Source: Dyadobacter sp. CY261
GTDB taxonomy: Bacteria; Bacteroidota; Bacteroidia; Cytophagales; Spirosomataceae
Direction of reading: 5' to 3'
DNA length: 64,000 bases
Assembly: GCF_021440085.1 (NCBI RefSeq)
Contig: NZ_JAKCPW010000005.1
Location: 310,001-374,000, forward strand
Below, one piece after another: positions 8,630 to 18,312 of this stretch. The first letter of the stretch is position 1; every line of letters starts with the position of its first letter. The translations under genes and the position numbers were made by a program. The notes under the pieces are model-generated. The model did not search any database and was not told where the DNA came from. It saw only the letters and a list, made by a program, of their open reading frames with translations.

Positions 8630-11600
8630 TCAGTTTTTCAACACTTGGAATGCCTGTTTTGTTTCCCCGTTTACTACTTCCAGCACATATATTCCGTCAA
8701 CGAACTCCCGTCCGGAGATATCCACATTTCGGTTCTGCCCGGAATTTAACGCTTCTCCACCAACTGTTTTCAAGACCCGTCCGTGCAGGTCATAGACATT
8801 GACGGACAGTGACTGGCTCGCCGGAACTTTGTCTCCCAAATAAAATATACCTTTGGAAGGATTTGGATAAACCAACCATTCCGATTGCTCATCAAATGCT
8901 ATCGTCCGAACGCGAGAATACTGATAGGTACTATCGACATCTACCATTTTTAAGCGATAGTACAAATTTCCCCATTTTCCCGGTGTCTGATCGATAAATT
9001 CGTATTTTTTGCCGTCCTTCAAACTGCCTTTCCCATCGATCCGGGCGAGCGTAGTAAATCGTCCCTCTCTATACGCGCCGTCACTTGTCGCAACTTCGAC
9101 ATCGAAATGATCAAAATTATCTTCGGAAGCAGTCTCCCATTCCAGCAGTACGTCTTTGGCTTTGCCGCCATCCCCTTTCTTCCTGGCACTAAAACTGATA
9201 AGCTTCACGGGCAACGCGCCTGGATTACCCACAAAACCTTTCGAAAGCCAGAATTCGGAGAAACTCTTCATCTTCAGTTCTGCATAATAGCCTTTGTCGT
9301 AAGGTACAATCAAGACCTCGCCTGCCGGGTGAAACGACCAGCCACCGTCGACGCTGTTGGCAATGCTACCATCCTCTCTCGACGGGTTACTTATATTCCT
9401 GTATTTTGAAATGCCCAGATCAAATGCATTTACAGGCTTACCGCACGTTCCGCAACCTGTGCCATTGATCAATGCTTCAATTTCAGTCTCGAGGAAATAA
9501 AATCTGACTGTCGCAAAATTAACTAATTCACTATTGGCCGGTTTGATGGTAAAGTTTCTGTCAAGATAATATTGACCGTTGGCGTTTCCAACGCCCGACA
9601 GGTTGACATAGGTTTGCACCTGCGTATTGCCCATATTCTGTCCATTCGAATGGATGGAAGCCAGTAATTTTCCGTTTTGAACAAAATTGACCCATTCCGA
9701 ACCAGCCGAAATTTGCTGCGTCACGGCTCCGCTGCCAGCGTCGGCGATCGGTGCGATTTTGTTGAAGATATGGATATCATCCAGGGCGATCCCCTCCCGA
9801 TGTGTAAATGCGTCGGATATCATCACGAAACGTAATTTCAAATTGGCGAACCCGGTAGGCAAGGGAATGCTGGCTACGTGCCAACGGAGGTAATCCTGCA
9901 CGGCCCAGGCTCCGCTGCCTGAGTAGGTTTTGTTGTACCAGTTAGTACCCTGTCCCGCCGAACCCAGCCTCGTCCAGGGTCCGTTGTTTCCGGAATATTC
10001 GATGAACACATAATCACACGGGGTAGGCTCACAGACTTCCAGGTCAATTGCCGCGCTGAAACTTAAGGTAGGAGCACTTAAACCACTTACATTGAAGCAG
10101 GGCGAGTAGAGATAGGACTCTTCTTTATCCTTATAACCGCCTGTGAGATTGGTTTTCCAGAGTTTCGATCCGCTGGATGCCTTAACCAAACCGGCAGAGG
10201 CCGGCGTCCCGTACTGCCATGAGCTGTTTGTTCCTTTGGCGTACCAGAACCCGTCCCCATTTTCAAAGTTTTCTAGATACGGGAACGAACTGATCACCGG
10301 CGCATTGAAGACCTTCACGGAGAGCGTATCGTTACCATGAAAACTATCGGTAGACAAATCGGACCATGCTTTGATATCGAGCGTCCCAATGGCAGACAGA
10401 TCGGCTTTTTTGCTAAAAGTGAAATCTATCGTGGTGCGTTTGGCAACCGAAGGAATGGTATCGCGGATAACTGTTCCATTCGGTAACGACATGGCTAGCG
10501 GAATATTGGTAATATCCCGCGCTGAACTGTTTTTGATACGTATGGCGATCGTTTCCGCATTGCCGAGGCCACAGCTTTCTGTTGGCGGCGCCAGCAGACT
10601 TATCATTTGAATATCGTCGGTTGCCGCGACAATCCGAATGTCATCGATAGTATACCCGGCACCGTTGTTATAATCGGAAGTAATCATTTTGCCCCATTGG
10701 CCCCACCGCACCTGGAAACTCGAAGAAAAATTTTTCCCGTTAGCCGAAAGTAATGAACTCAATTCCAACGGGTCAACCGTTTTATACCCTTCTATCGTAA
10801 GATTCTGATTCGCAAAAAGGTTGTATAACTCGATCCAGGCATCGGTATCTTTTCCTCTGATCCAAACCTTGTTGTCGGCATTCGTTTTCTGTCCGTGATT
10901 TTTGTAGGAAAATATCAGTCGCAGGTCATCGTTGCTGACATTAAAGTTGGCCAAATTGAATGTTGCCACCAGAAAGCTGGTTGTGCCGGCTGTGTAAGCG
11001 CGGTTTGCGTCCAGCGTGAGCGCTTTTTGTCCCGAAGCAGCGATTCCGGAGTTGACAAACGTCCTGATCCTACCGGCATCGGTATTAGCGCTGAAATCGT
11101 AACGCCCATCGCCCGTAAGCCCCATTTGGTTCGTAATGACTGTCTGCACAGGCAGGTTTTCCATATTATCCTCAAACGGCAATGTGATCGCGTCGTTGGG
11201 AAGCTGCCTGAAAAGTTTGGTTAAAGTGTCGTTTGCAGAAACAATATCCTGGCTGCCATGGATGAATACTTTAAAAGTATAGTTACCCGCAATGGACAAA
11301 TTAACCCCTGCTGAGAAAGTATGGTCGTAGGTCTTGCCTTTTTCTATGAAAGGTGTAATGGTTTCGAGCGGTATCGGCGAGCCGTTCAATTCATAACCTA
11401 CACTTATCGGACTGTTGAAATCAACGTCGTCGAGGTTCTTGATCCTGATTTTAACAAAAACCGCGCTGCCAAGCTCCGAAGACGAATTTTTCCTTCCAGA
11501 CGAGGCTGGTGTCAGGATGGATTCGATTTTGAGGTCATTGTTTGATATCGTTCCGACACAAGTACCGGTGTCAGGTTTACGCGAAATCGCCAACGCCCGG

Positions 11601-14026
11601 CGACCTGGCTGTCCGTTGATCCTTGCCCGCACGGTTACATAATACGTAGAATCTTTTAAGAGTCCGCTCAATGCATAGGTGGTGGGGATTGTCGTAGCGA
11701 CCGGTACCATTTCACTTCCCTTCAGAACCATTACCTCATAGTCGGTAGCACCCGTCACCGCAGTCCACTCCACTGAAATGTAACCCTCGCATTGCAGCGT
11801 TGAGAGAGTGATACTAGGTACACCAATCACCGTAAACCTTTCTGAAACACTTTGCACGCCGGTACTGTTCTGCGTCACCCTTACACGCATCTTGTCGGAT
11901 TTCGTACCGGCAGGGATTGTCCACGCCAACTGGCTTGACCCAGCTGCAACCGATGTGGAAATATTCGTCCAATTGAGCCCATCATTTGCACTATATTGCA
12001 CCGTGAAAGTGCTGCCGCTGTTGCCAAACGCATCCCAGGAAATATAGATCGCCTCACTGTCTTTCAGGCGTTCGCCGCCTATCGGATAAGTAAGCGCCAT
12101 AGATTTGGGAATAATGTCATAAACAACAAAATATTCCTGCGACGGAGCCTGGCCCACTGTGGTTCCCTTGACAGAAATTGTATAGTTACCTTCTGCCACC
12201 GGGTCATTGATTATCACCTGTTCCATATTGTTCACATTATCAACCCCGGTTCCTGCGACGGCATTCACTTGGGCAGCGGACGCGTTCATGATCCGCGGAT
12301 AAACCACATCATTGGAAGGTTTTTTTACCTTCAGATCCAGATTATGAACCAGGTTTTGCGAAGCCAGTGTTGTGCCGGCCAGATCGTTCCAATACAACAT
12401 CACTTTAATCTGAGCCGTGTTGGCAGGAACGTTGATCGAGAAATTGCTGGAATCCTGATGCGAAACCTGGCCCGTGATGTAACTGTTGGATTCAAGCATT
12501 TTCACCGAACGTAGCAGGTTCAACGAGCCAAATCCGAATCGGTAATCGGGACCCTCGTTGCCTTTGTCGACCGCACCGTTGACCAGAAGTGCTTTCATCA
12601 AACCGTTTTTTGGATTTTGGTTGCTGTTCAACTGGCGATAGCGCTCATAAAGCATGGCAAGGCCTCCGGCAACGGCCGGGCTCGCAAAGCTGGTGCCGCT
12701 TCCGTTTCCGTAAAGGTTTACTGGCAGTGTAGAACCTACTCCCGAGCCAAAGGCCATAATTTCCGGTTTAATACGACCATCCTTTACAGGCCCCCGGCTG
12801 GATTGTGACGAAAGAGCACCGGTTTCGGTAGTTGCACCCACAGTGATCACATTCTTCGCAGTCTGATAACCACCCAGCACAGTAGCAAAACCCGCAGCAA
12901 ATGGTGCGCACGTTAAAGCTCCGCTGTTACCGACAGCAAACACATGTTGCAAGAACGGCATCTCAAATGCTTGCTGATCGAGGATGTAAGAATATAAATC
13001 GTAAACACCATTGGTTTCACAGGTGATCACATCGGAGCCGTAAGAATTGTTGGTGACAACCATGCCAAAATCCTGCACATACTGTGGCGAATAGGCCAGG
13101 ATCGAGGAATAACTCTGAGCCAAGATGGTCGCTTTCGGGGCATGTCCTATATAGCGCTCATCCATAATGCCCGCGCCTGCCGTTGTGCCCATTACATGTA
13201 TCCCATGCGCTCCTGCTTCAATAGGGGCTCGGTTAATGATCCTGTTGTTGAAATCGATATGCCGCAATGGGTTCGATTCGTCGCCGACGCCTATCACCAC
13301 CCCTGCGCCGGACAGGTTCCGGCCACCCGGCAGGGCCGATTTAAGCACATTGCTGCGGGCGAAAGTATTGCTTCTGCTATTCAGTTGCCGGTCGGGTTGC
13401 GGAATGGCTTGCACATACTTAACAAACGGCTGGGAGGCGAGCGTTTTAAGTTCCTTAGCAGGTATCCTTACCCTGAGTATCTGGTAGTTTTTGTGTTCGT
13501 CGGAAACGACCGGGTAGTTCAGCTTTTCCAGTTCCGCCCTAATTTCTCTTTCAGTAAACGATTTCGGATAATTGATCCACAAATCCACCGTTGAAGGTCC
13601 GGTAAATGCATGGGAAGGAATATGGCCATTGGCAAGTCCTGTTTCCATTTTCTGTTCTGCACTGAGCTCCATGATCGCCCGCCCCCTCGTCCGCGCCAAC
13701 GCCTCTGGATTGCTTCCGGCTGCGATGGTGGCAGTGTATGCGTAGTTGGGAATGTATTCGTGCAGCTCAATCCCTTCCTGTTTTAATGCACGGCGCTCAT
13801 CTTCGGTAGGTATGTCGTCGAATTGGATGATTACAAATGATTTCTTTCCGGCATTCGACAACCTGAACGACGCATTGGATCGCGCAGTTGATGACGAAAC
13901 ATTTCGCTCAGGCAACACGGCACCACTTCTAAGAAAAACCTGATAATCAAGGCGTTGTTGCCCATTGGCATGACCGATCAGGAGAGAGGTCAGCCACAGT
14001 GTGTAGTAGAGATTTCGCCACTTCAT
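8630..14026 (-). CDS. Giant S8 subtilisin-like protease with type IX secretion signal
   Basis: A 1798-residue surface or secreted protease. A signal peptide (about 1-22) precedes an inhibitor-like N-terminal region. The S8 catalytic domain has Asp249 (IGVGDES), His274 (HGIHVMGT) and Ser446 (GTSFASPAVAGG). Beyond it are a beta-sandwich module (about 640-735), a fibronectin type III domain (about 738-818), two CARDB-like segments (about 830-930 and 1110-1210) and two jelly-roll/MAM-like segments with FEDN and FENG starts. The final 85 residues (YPNPSKGIFYL onward, ending in TKQAFQVLKN) are a type A T9SS sorting domain, which routes the protein through the outer membrane. The His motif has Ile instead of the common Thr (HGIH against HGTH). 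It forms a single-gene unit. Confidence 0.93.
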   Translation of the reverse strand: MKWRNLYYTLWLTSLLIGHANGQQRLDYQVFLRSGAVLPERNVSSSTARSNASFRLSNAGKKSFVIIQFDDIPTEDERRALKQEGIELHEYIPNYAYTATIAAGSNPEALARTRGRAIMELSAEQKMETGLANGHIPSHAFTGPSTVDLWINYPKSFTEREIRAELEKLNYPVVSDEHKNYQILRVRIPAKELKTLASQPFVKYVQAIPQPDRQLNSRSNTFARSNVLKSALPGGRNLSGAGVVIGVGDESNPLRHIDFNNRIINRAPIEAGAHGIHVMGTTAGAGIMDERYIGHAPKATILAQSYSSILAYSPQYVQDFGMVVTNNSYGSDVITCETNGVYDLYSYILDQQAFEMPFLQHVFAVGNSGALTCAPFAAGFATVLGGYQTAKNVITVGATTETGALSSQSSRGPVKDGRIKPEIMAFGSGVGSTLPVNLYGNGSGTSFASPAVAGGLAMLYERYRQLNSNQNPKNGLMKALLVNGAVDKGNEGPDYRFGFGSLNLLRSVKMLESNSYITGQVSHQDSSNFSINVPANTAQIKVMLYWNDLAGTTLASQNLVHNLDLKVKKPSNDVVYPRIMNASAAQVNAVAGTGVDNVNNMEQVIINDPVAEGNYTISVKGTTVGQAPSQEYFVVYDIIPKSMALTYPIGGERLKDSEAIYISWDAFGNSGSTFTVQYSANDGLNWTNISTSVAAGSSQLAWTIPAGTKSDKMRVRVTQNSTGVQSVSERFTVIGVPSITLSTLQCEGYISVEWTAVTGATDYEVMVLKGSEMVPVATTIPTTYALSGLLKDSTYYVTVRARINGQPGRRALAISRKPDTGTCVGTISNNDLKIESILTPASSGRKNSSSELGSAVFVKIRIKNLDDVDFNSPISVGYELNGSPIPLETITPFIEKGKTYDHTFSAGVNLSIAGNYTFKVFIHGSQDIVSANDTLTKLFRQLPNDAITLPFEDNMENLPVQTVITNQMGLTGDGRYDFSANTDAGRIRTFVNSGIAASGQKALTLDANRAYTAGTTSFLVATFNLANFNVSNDDLRLIFSYKNHGQKTNADNKVWIRGKDTDAWIELYNLFANQNLTIEGYKTVDPLELSSLLSANGKNFSSSFQVRWGQWGKMITSDYNNGAGYTIDDIRIVAATDDIQMISLLAPPTESCGLGNAETIAIRIKNSSARDITNIPLAMSLPNGTVIRDTIPSVAKRTTIDFTFSKKADLSAIGTLDIKAWSDLSTDSFHGNDTLSVKVFNAPVISSFPYLENFENGDGFWYAKGTNSSWQYGTPASAGLVKASSGSKLWKTNLTGGYKDKEESYLYSPCFNVSGLSAPTLSFSAAIDLEVCEPTPCDYVFIEYSGNNGPWTRLGSAGQGTNWYNKTYSGSGAWAVQDYLRWHVASIPLPTGFANLKLRFVMISDAFTHREGIALDDIHIFNKIAPIADAGSGAVTQQISAGSEWVNFVQNGKLLASIHSNGQNMGNTQVQTYVNLSGVGNANGQYYLDRNFTIKPANSELVNFATVRFYFLETEIEALINGTGCGTCGKPVNAFDLGISKYRNISNPSREDGSIANSVDGGWSFHPAGEVLIVPYDKGYYAELKMKSFSEFWLSKGFVGNPGALPVKLISFSARKKGDGGKAKDVLLEWETASEDNFDHFDVEVATSDGAYREGRFTTLARIDGKGSLKDGKKYEFIDQTPGKWGNLYYRLKMVDVDSTYQYSRVRTIAFDEQSEWLVYPNPSKGIFYLGDKVPASQSLSVNVYDLHGRVLKTVGGEALNSGQNRNVDISGREFVDGIYVLEVVNGETKQAFQVLKN

Positions 14027-14217
14027 AAATTTTGGTACAGATAAAGGATAGGTAATTCTACTTTATTTGTTACCATAATCCAAATTAATTATGGTATTGT
14101 TTAATATTAATTAACTTATTTCTGAAACTAATTGATCTTCAATCCGGTAGGGGTTTAACAAACAATCGCACAGCCAAACATACCGGTGAAATTAGCCAGG
14201 CAGCATGGCTGGATACA

Positions 14218-14249
14218 TTTGTAATTAGCTGGTGGCTGGTATAACTTAG
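14218..14249 (+). promoter_or_regulatory. Bacteroidota-type promoter of aroE
   Basis: A -33 TTTG (14218-14221) and a -7 TAACTTAG (14242-14249, close to TAnnTTTG) are spaced by 20 bp. Transcription would start near 14256 and leave a leader of about 30 nt, which contains the palindrome at 14266-14280. Prediction from consensus only. Confidence 0.5.
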
Positions 14250-14265
14250 CGCCCTGAATTTTACT

Positions 14266-14280
14266 ATGCGTCGGACGCAT
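14266..14280. promoter_or_regulatory. 15-bp perfect palindrome 4 bp before the aroE start codon
   Basis: ATGCGTC-G-GACGCAT is a perfect inverted repeat with a one-base centre, ending 4 bp before the ATG at 14285. It could be a protein operator or an RNA element that covers the ribosome-binding region. The ATG inside it is out of frame with aroE. Confidence 0.5.
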
Positions 14281-14284
14281 CCCT

Positions 14285-15058
14285 ATGAACTTATACGGCC
14301 TGATTGGATACCCACTTACCCACTCTTTTTCAAAACGCTACTTCACCGACAAATTCATCCGTGAAAAGATCAAGGAGAGCAGTTATGATCTTTTTGAAAT
14401 AAAATCCCTGGAGGAATTGCCGGAACTGTTGAAAAAGAAACACGACCTGCGAGGGCTTAACGTGACCATTCCATACAAGCAGGATGTGATTGCCTACCTC
14501 GACGACCTGGATGATGCTTCCGCTGAACGGATCGGTGCTGTGAACACGATCAAAATCTACGCCGACGGTAGCACAAAAGGCTTTAATACCGACTATTACG
14601 GATTTCAACAATCGTTGGTAGAATGGTTCGATAAACGGGGCGAAGCTTGTAAAAATATACAGGCACTGATATTGGGCAACGGAGGTGCAGCCAAAGCAGT
14701 CCAGGTTGCTTTGAAGGATCTGGGAATGGAATACATATTGGTTTCACGCCAGAAAAGCGACGATTGCCTACCCTACGAAGGGCTCACGCAGGAACTGATC
14801 GAAAACCACCGGTTGATCATCAATACTACCCCATTGGGAACTTTCCCGAACACGGAGGAGTGCCCGTCAATTCCTTATCAATGGATAACCAAAGGCCATT
14901 ATCTGTATGACCTCGTGTACAATCCTGCCGAAACATTATTCCTTAAAAAAGGCACGGAGCGCGGAGCTGCTGTTCAAAACGGGCTGAAAATGCTGGAATT
15001 GCAAGCTGAGAAGGCTTGGGAGATCTGGAATGCTGAAGAAAATCTCTGGAGTGTTTAG
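14285..15058 (+). CDS. aroE: Shikimate dehydrogenase
   Basis: A 257-residue cytoplasmic enzyme that reduces 3-dehydroshikimate to shikimate with NADPH in the aromatic amino acid pathway. The substrate-binding N-terminus has the typical GLIGYPLTHSFSK, then LRGLNVTIPYK with the catalytic Lys. GAVNTI follows, and the Rossmann loop is LILGNGGAAKAVQ. INTTPLGTFPN and the C-terminal NGLKMLELQAEKAWEIW segment complete the family pattern. The length is slightly short but normal for Bacteroidota. The stop codon overlaps the ribD stop by 4 bp on the opposite strand. The gene stands apart from other shikimate genes. Confidence 0.95.
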   Translation: MNLYGLIGYPLTHSFSKRYFTDKFIREKIKESSYDLFEIKSLEELPELLKKKHDLRGLNVTIPYKQDVIAYLDDLDDASAERIGAVNTIKIYADGSTKGFNTDYYGFQQSLVEWFDKRGEACKNIQALILGNGGAAKAVQVALKDLGMEYILVSRQKSDDCLPYEGLTQELIENHRLIINTTPLGTFPNTEECPSIPYQWITKGHYLYDLVYNPAETLFLKKGTERGAAVQNGLKMLELQAEKAWEIWNAEENLWSV

Positions 15059-16119
15059 GCTTTCCTATAATAGGTCCACAAATCGTCACCTATCTGTTCA
15101 GAGCCTTGAAATATGTGCCTGGGCAACGGGGCCACTACACCTTTGCCGATTGACAGCTTACCCTGGCACCTACGGATTTCATCCCATAAGCCCGCTTCGA
15201 AGAATGCATTGATCACCGCCGCACCGCCTTCTACCAGCACCGAATGGATTTTGCGTAGGTGCAACCCCTGTAAAATTTCATTGATCTCGTCGGCATCCCT
15301 GTTTATTTTCATATAGGCTACCGACGGCGCTGCATAGCGCTCGGGATCGATCGGAGTTTCGGTTTCACGGTCATAATTAACAACGATCGTATTTTGCGAA
15401 TGATCGAACAAATGAAGATGTTCCGGTAACTGGAGCCGTCGGTCGGTCACCACTCTGACCGGATTTCTTCCGGCCGAATGGCGCACATTCAAGCGTGGAT
15501 TATCCATCAGCGCCGTTTTATAACCTACCATTATGGCATCCTCCTCGGTACGCCACTGGTGAACGCGCATGTTGGAGAATGCACCGCTGATCTGCACCGG
15601 GCTTCCCGTCTCCCGACCGAGAAAACCATCGGCTGTTTCAGCCCATTTGAGGATGATGTAAGGCCTGCCGAGCATCATGGCGGTAAAGAAGCGCTTATTC
15701 AGTTCCAGCCCCTGCGCTTCCAGCACGCCACATTCGACCTCAATTCCCGCATCCCGGAGGCGGCGAATGCCTCTTCCCGACACCAGCGGATTGGGATCGG
15801 CATTACAGATGACCACTTTCCTGAGACGCCGGTTCACAAGCAGGTCCGCACACGGTGGTGTTTTGCCTGTATGGGAGCAAGGTTCCAGGGTGACGTAGGC
15901 GGTGGCCTGTGGTAACAAATGCGAATTACCTTTCTCGTCGGTATCCTCTACGGCCCTCACTTCGGCATGCGGGCCTCCGTAGGCACGGTGCCAGCCTTCC
16001 CCGATAATGCGGCCGTCATGGACGATCACACAACCCACCATGGGATTCGGACTCACCTGTCCGCGCCCGTATTCGGCGAGCTGCAATGCCCGCTGCATCC
16101 ATTGATCGTGCGTCTCCAT
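15055..16119 (-). CDS. ribD: Riboflavin biosynthesis deaminase/reductase
   Basis: A bifunctional enzyme of about 354 residues that deaminates and then reduces the pyrimidine intermediate in riboflavin synthesis. The N-terminal deaminase holds the zinc site His51-Ala-Glu53 (GGPHAEV) and Cys81/Cys90 (EPCSHTGKTPPC). The C-terminal reductase starts near residue 150 (RPYIILKWAETADGFLGR) and has the VLVEGGAAVINAFFEAGLWDE signature split across its end. The open frame continues 15 bp upstream to an ATG at 16134; the ATG at 16119 (METHDQWM) matches the family start better. It is divergent from prmC and converges on aroE. Confidence 0.94.
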   Translation of the reverse strand: METHDQWMQRALQLAEYGRGQVSPNPMVGCVIVHDGRIIGEGWHRAYGGPHAEVRAVEDTDEKGNSHLLPQATAYVTLEPCSHTGKTPPCADLLVNRRLRKVVICNADPNPLVSGRGIRRLRDAGIEVECGVLEAQGLELNKRFFTAMMLGRPYIILKWAETADGFLGRETGSPVQISGAFSNMRVHQWRTEEDAIMVGYKTALMDNPRLNVRHSAGRNPVRVVTDRRLQLPEHLHLFDHSQNTIVVNYDRETETPIDPERYAAPSVAYMKINRDADEINEILQGLHLRKIHSVLVEGGAAVINAFFEAGLWDEIRRCQGKLSIGKGVVAPLPRHIFQGSEQIGDDLWTYYRKA

Positions 16120-16209
16120 GTGGCAAAAATACAAATGCGCTTTTAAAGTCAGCTTTCGGGAGTTCCCATAATTTGCTAACTTTCCGACATTAGATCAAAA
16201 TCAGTGAAA

Positions 16210-17070
16210 ATGACTTCTGCACGCCAGCTCTATTTATATATAGTTAAGAACATCACAGTTTATCCGCAAAAAGAAGCTCAGGCAATTGCATTCATGCTAT
16301 TGGAGCACTATATGCGGCTGCGCAATATAGACGTGCTGGTTGACCGCCCCATTCCTGAAAACAGTACCCAACCTGATTGGGACGGCATCATTAAACGGCT
16401 GAACAACAACGAACCGGTACAACATATCATCGGCTCAACCGAATTTTGCGGCCTCGAATTCCGCGTTTCTTCAGCGGTCCTCATTCCGCGTCCGGAAACC
16501 GAAGAGTTGGTACAGATGGTCACCCGCGACTATGCCGAGCCCGACAAAAACATCTCCATCCTCGACATCGGCACTGGCAGCGGTTGTATCGCGATCGTGC
16601 TTGCGCGCTTTCTCCCGCACGTAAGCGTACATGCATGGGATGTTTCTGACGAAGCCCTGGAAGTAGCCAAAGAAAATGCCCGCCAGCTTATTGCCGATGT
16701 AACCTTCGCGAAGCAGGATATGCTGAATGTGACATTCCCGCTACCCGGCAACATTGTCCAGTTCGACTGCCTGGTGAGTAATCCACCCTATGTTACTTAT
16801 TCGGAGGCTGAAAGTATGCGTCCCAACGTACTACGTTTCGAACCGCATGAAGCATTGTTCGTGGAAGACAGCGACCCGCTGCTATTTTACAAGGCCATTG
16901 CCGACTTCGGCGTGCATCATTTGAAGCAGCACGGAAAATGCTATGTGGAAATCAACGAGCATTTTGGCGCAGAGACGAAAGAGGTTTTTGAAGAAAGGAA
17001 TTACAAAAACGTGGAGATCCTTCGCGATATCAATGGTAAGGACCGGTTTGTAAGAGCCATTTGGGCCTGA
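16210..17070 (+). CDS. prmC: Release factor glutamine N5-methyltransferase
   Basis: A 286-residue methyltransferase that modifies the GGQ glutamine of release factors RF1 and RF2 with S-adenosylmethionine. An N-terminal helical domain is followed by LIPRPETEELV, the SAM loop DIGTGSGCIAIVLA and the catalytic NPPY (about 191-194, in VSNPPYV). A GTG at 16204 is in frame two codons earlier, but ATG at 16210 is the more likely start. The MoxR gene follows after 28 bp on the same strand and is probably cotranscribed. Confidence 0.93.
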   Translation: MTSARQLYLYIVKNITVYPQKEAQAIAFMLLEHYMRLRNIDVLVDRPIPENSTQPDWDGIIKRLNNNEPVQHIIGSTEFCGLEFRVSSAVLIPRPETEELVQMVTRDYAEPDKNISILDIGTGSGCIAIVLARFLPHVSVHAWDVSDEALEVAKENARQLIADVTFAKQDMLNVTFPLPGNIVQFDCLVSNPPYVTYSEAESMRPNVLRFEPHEALFVEDSDPLLFYKAIADFGVHHLKQHGKCYVEINEHFGAETKEVFEERNYKNVEILRDINGKDRFVRAIWA

Positions 17071-17098
17071 TCACGCCATTTAATTTGAAACAATTTCC

Positions 17099-18052
17099 AT
17101 GTACATAGAAAAAATCAGGGAGGTTCTGGACGAGATGGGCAAGGTAGTGGTGGGGCAGGACAAGCTGTTGAACCGGCTGCTGATTGGCCTTTTTACCGGC
17201 GGTCACGTCTTGCTTGAAGGTGTTCCCGGACTTGCCAAAACACTCACCATCAATGTGATGGCCAAAGTATTGCATCTGGAATTCAAACGTATCCAGTTTA
17301 CGCCCGACCTGCTCCCTGCGGATTTGATCGGAACAATGATCTATAAGCCTAAAATAGGCGATTACGAGGTAAAAAAAGGACCTATTTTTTCCAATCTCAT
17401 CCTGGCCGACGAGGTGAACCGCTCCCCGGCAAAGGTGCAATCCGCCCTTTTGGAAGCCATGCAGGAAAAACAGGTGACGATCGGCGACGAAACATTCCTT
17501 CTCGACCGTCCGTTTGTGGTACTCGCCACCCAGAACCCGGTGGAACAGGAAGGAACCTATCCACTCCCCGAGGCGCAGATCGACCGGTTTATGATGAAAG
17601 TCTACGTCGATTACCTTGACAAGATGAAGGAGCTTGAAGTGATGCGGCGCATGTCCGACATCAACTACGAGTACCATATCAGACCTATTTTGAACAAAGA
17701 GGACATTTTTGCGATCCGGGACAATGTGAATAAGGTGAATATCTCCGACACGCTGGAGCGGTACATTATAGAGCTTGTATTTGCCACGCGCCGCCCGCTA
17801 GACTATGGCTTGCGCGACGAGGCCCGTTACATTCAGTTTGGAGCTTCACCGAGGGCTACTATTTACCTGAACCGCGCCGCCAAAGCACTTGCCTACCTGG
17901 AAGGAAGGGATTATGTGTTACCCGAGGATATCAAGGAACTCGCACCCGACATCATGAACCATCGCATTCTCCTCAATTACGAGGCAGAGGCCGACGGCGT
18001 GCGCACGACGACCATCATCGATTCCATTCTGAGGAAAGTGGCCATTGGCTGA
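17099..18052 (+). CDS. MoxR family AAA+ ATPase
   Basis: A 317-residue AAA+ ATPase. The Walker A is GVPGLAKT (41-48) and the Walker B is LILADEVNR (99-107), with the MoxR hallmarks LLEAMQEKQVTIGD and ATQNPVEQEGTYPLPEAQ. The C-terminal helical lid ends with the IDSILRKV segment. MoxR proteins act as chaperone-like partners of von Willebrand factor A proteins in assembling envelope or respiratory complexes. The usual partner genes (DUF58, BatA/BatB) are not next to it here: prmC is upstream and yidD is convergent 2 bp downstream. Its client therefore cannot be inferred. Confidence 0.93.
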   Translation: MYIEKIREVLDEMGKVVVGQDKLLNRLLIGLFTGGHVLLEGVPGLAKTLTINVMAKVLHLEFKRIQFTPDLLPADLIGTMIYKPKIGDYEVKKGPIFSNLILADEVNRSPAKVQSALLEAMQEKQVTIGDETFLLDRPFVVLATQNPVEQEGTYPLPEAQIDRFMMKVYVDYLDKMKELEVMRRMSDINYEYHIRPILNKEDIFAIRDNVNKVNISDTLERYIIELVFATRRPLDYGLRDEARYIQFGASPRATIYLNRAAKALAYLEGRDYVLPEDIKELAPDIMNHRILLNYEAEADGVRTTTIIDSILRKVAIG

Positions 18053-18053
18053 T

Positions 18054-18263
18054 TCAGGGAACCGGATCGTGGCCGTGTCCTCCCCAGGGATGGCAGCGCG
18101 CAAAACGTTTCAATCCCAGCCACCCGCCCTTCAATGGCCCATGCTTCTGCACGGCTTCAATCATGTATTGTGAGCATGTGGGCGTGTAGCGGCATGAATT
18201 GGGCAGATAAGGCGAAAGCGCCGCCTGATAAAACCGCACGAGTGCTATGAGTAAAAATTTCAT
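18054..18263 (-). CDS. yidD: Membrane protein insertion efficiency factor YidD
   Basis: A 69-residue protein that matches YidD closely: an amphipathic N-terminus ([18 protein letters not shown]), then [30 protein letters not shown] and the Gly/His/Pro tail. YidD helps YidC insert inner-membrane proteins. In many bacteria it neighbours rnpA and yidC, but here it is alone, tail to tail with the MoxR gene (2 bp apart) and divergent from lgt. Confidence 0.95.
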   Translation of the reverse strand: MKFLLIALVRFYQAALSPYLPNSCRYTPTCSQYMIEAVQKHGPLKGGWLGLKRFARCHPWGGHGHDPVP

Positions 18264-18293
18264 TTCGCGTCTTGTCTCATATTAGTATATTTG
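18263..18293 (+). promoter_or_regulatory. Candidate lgt promoter
   Basis: A -7 element TATATTTG (18286-18293) fits TAnnTTTG exactly and lies 19 bp before the lgt ATG. The -33 position holds only a weak TTTC (18263-18266) with a 19-bp spacer. Confidence 0.4.
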
Positions 18294-18312
18294 ACCATTA
18301 ACATCACAAACA

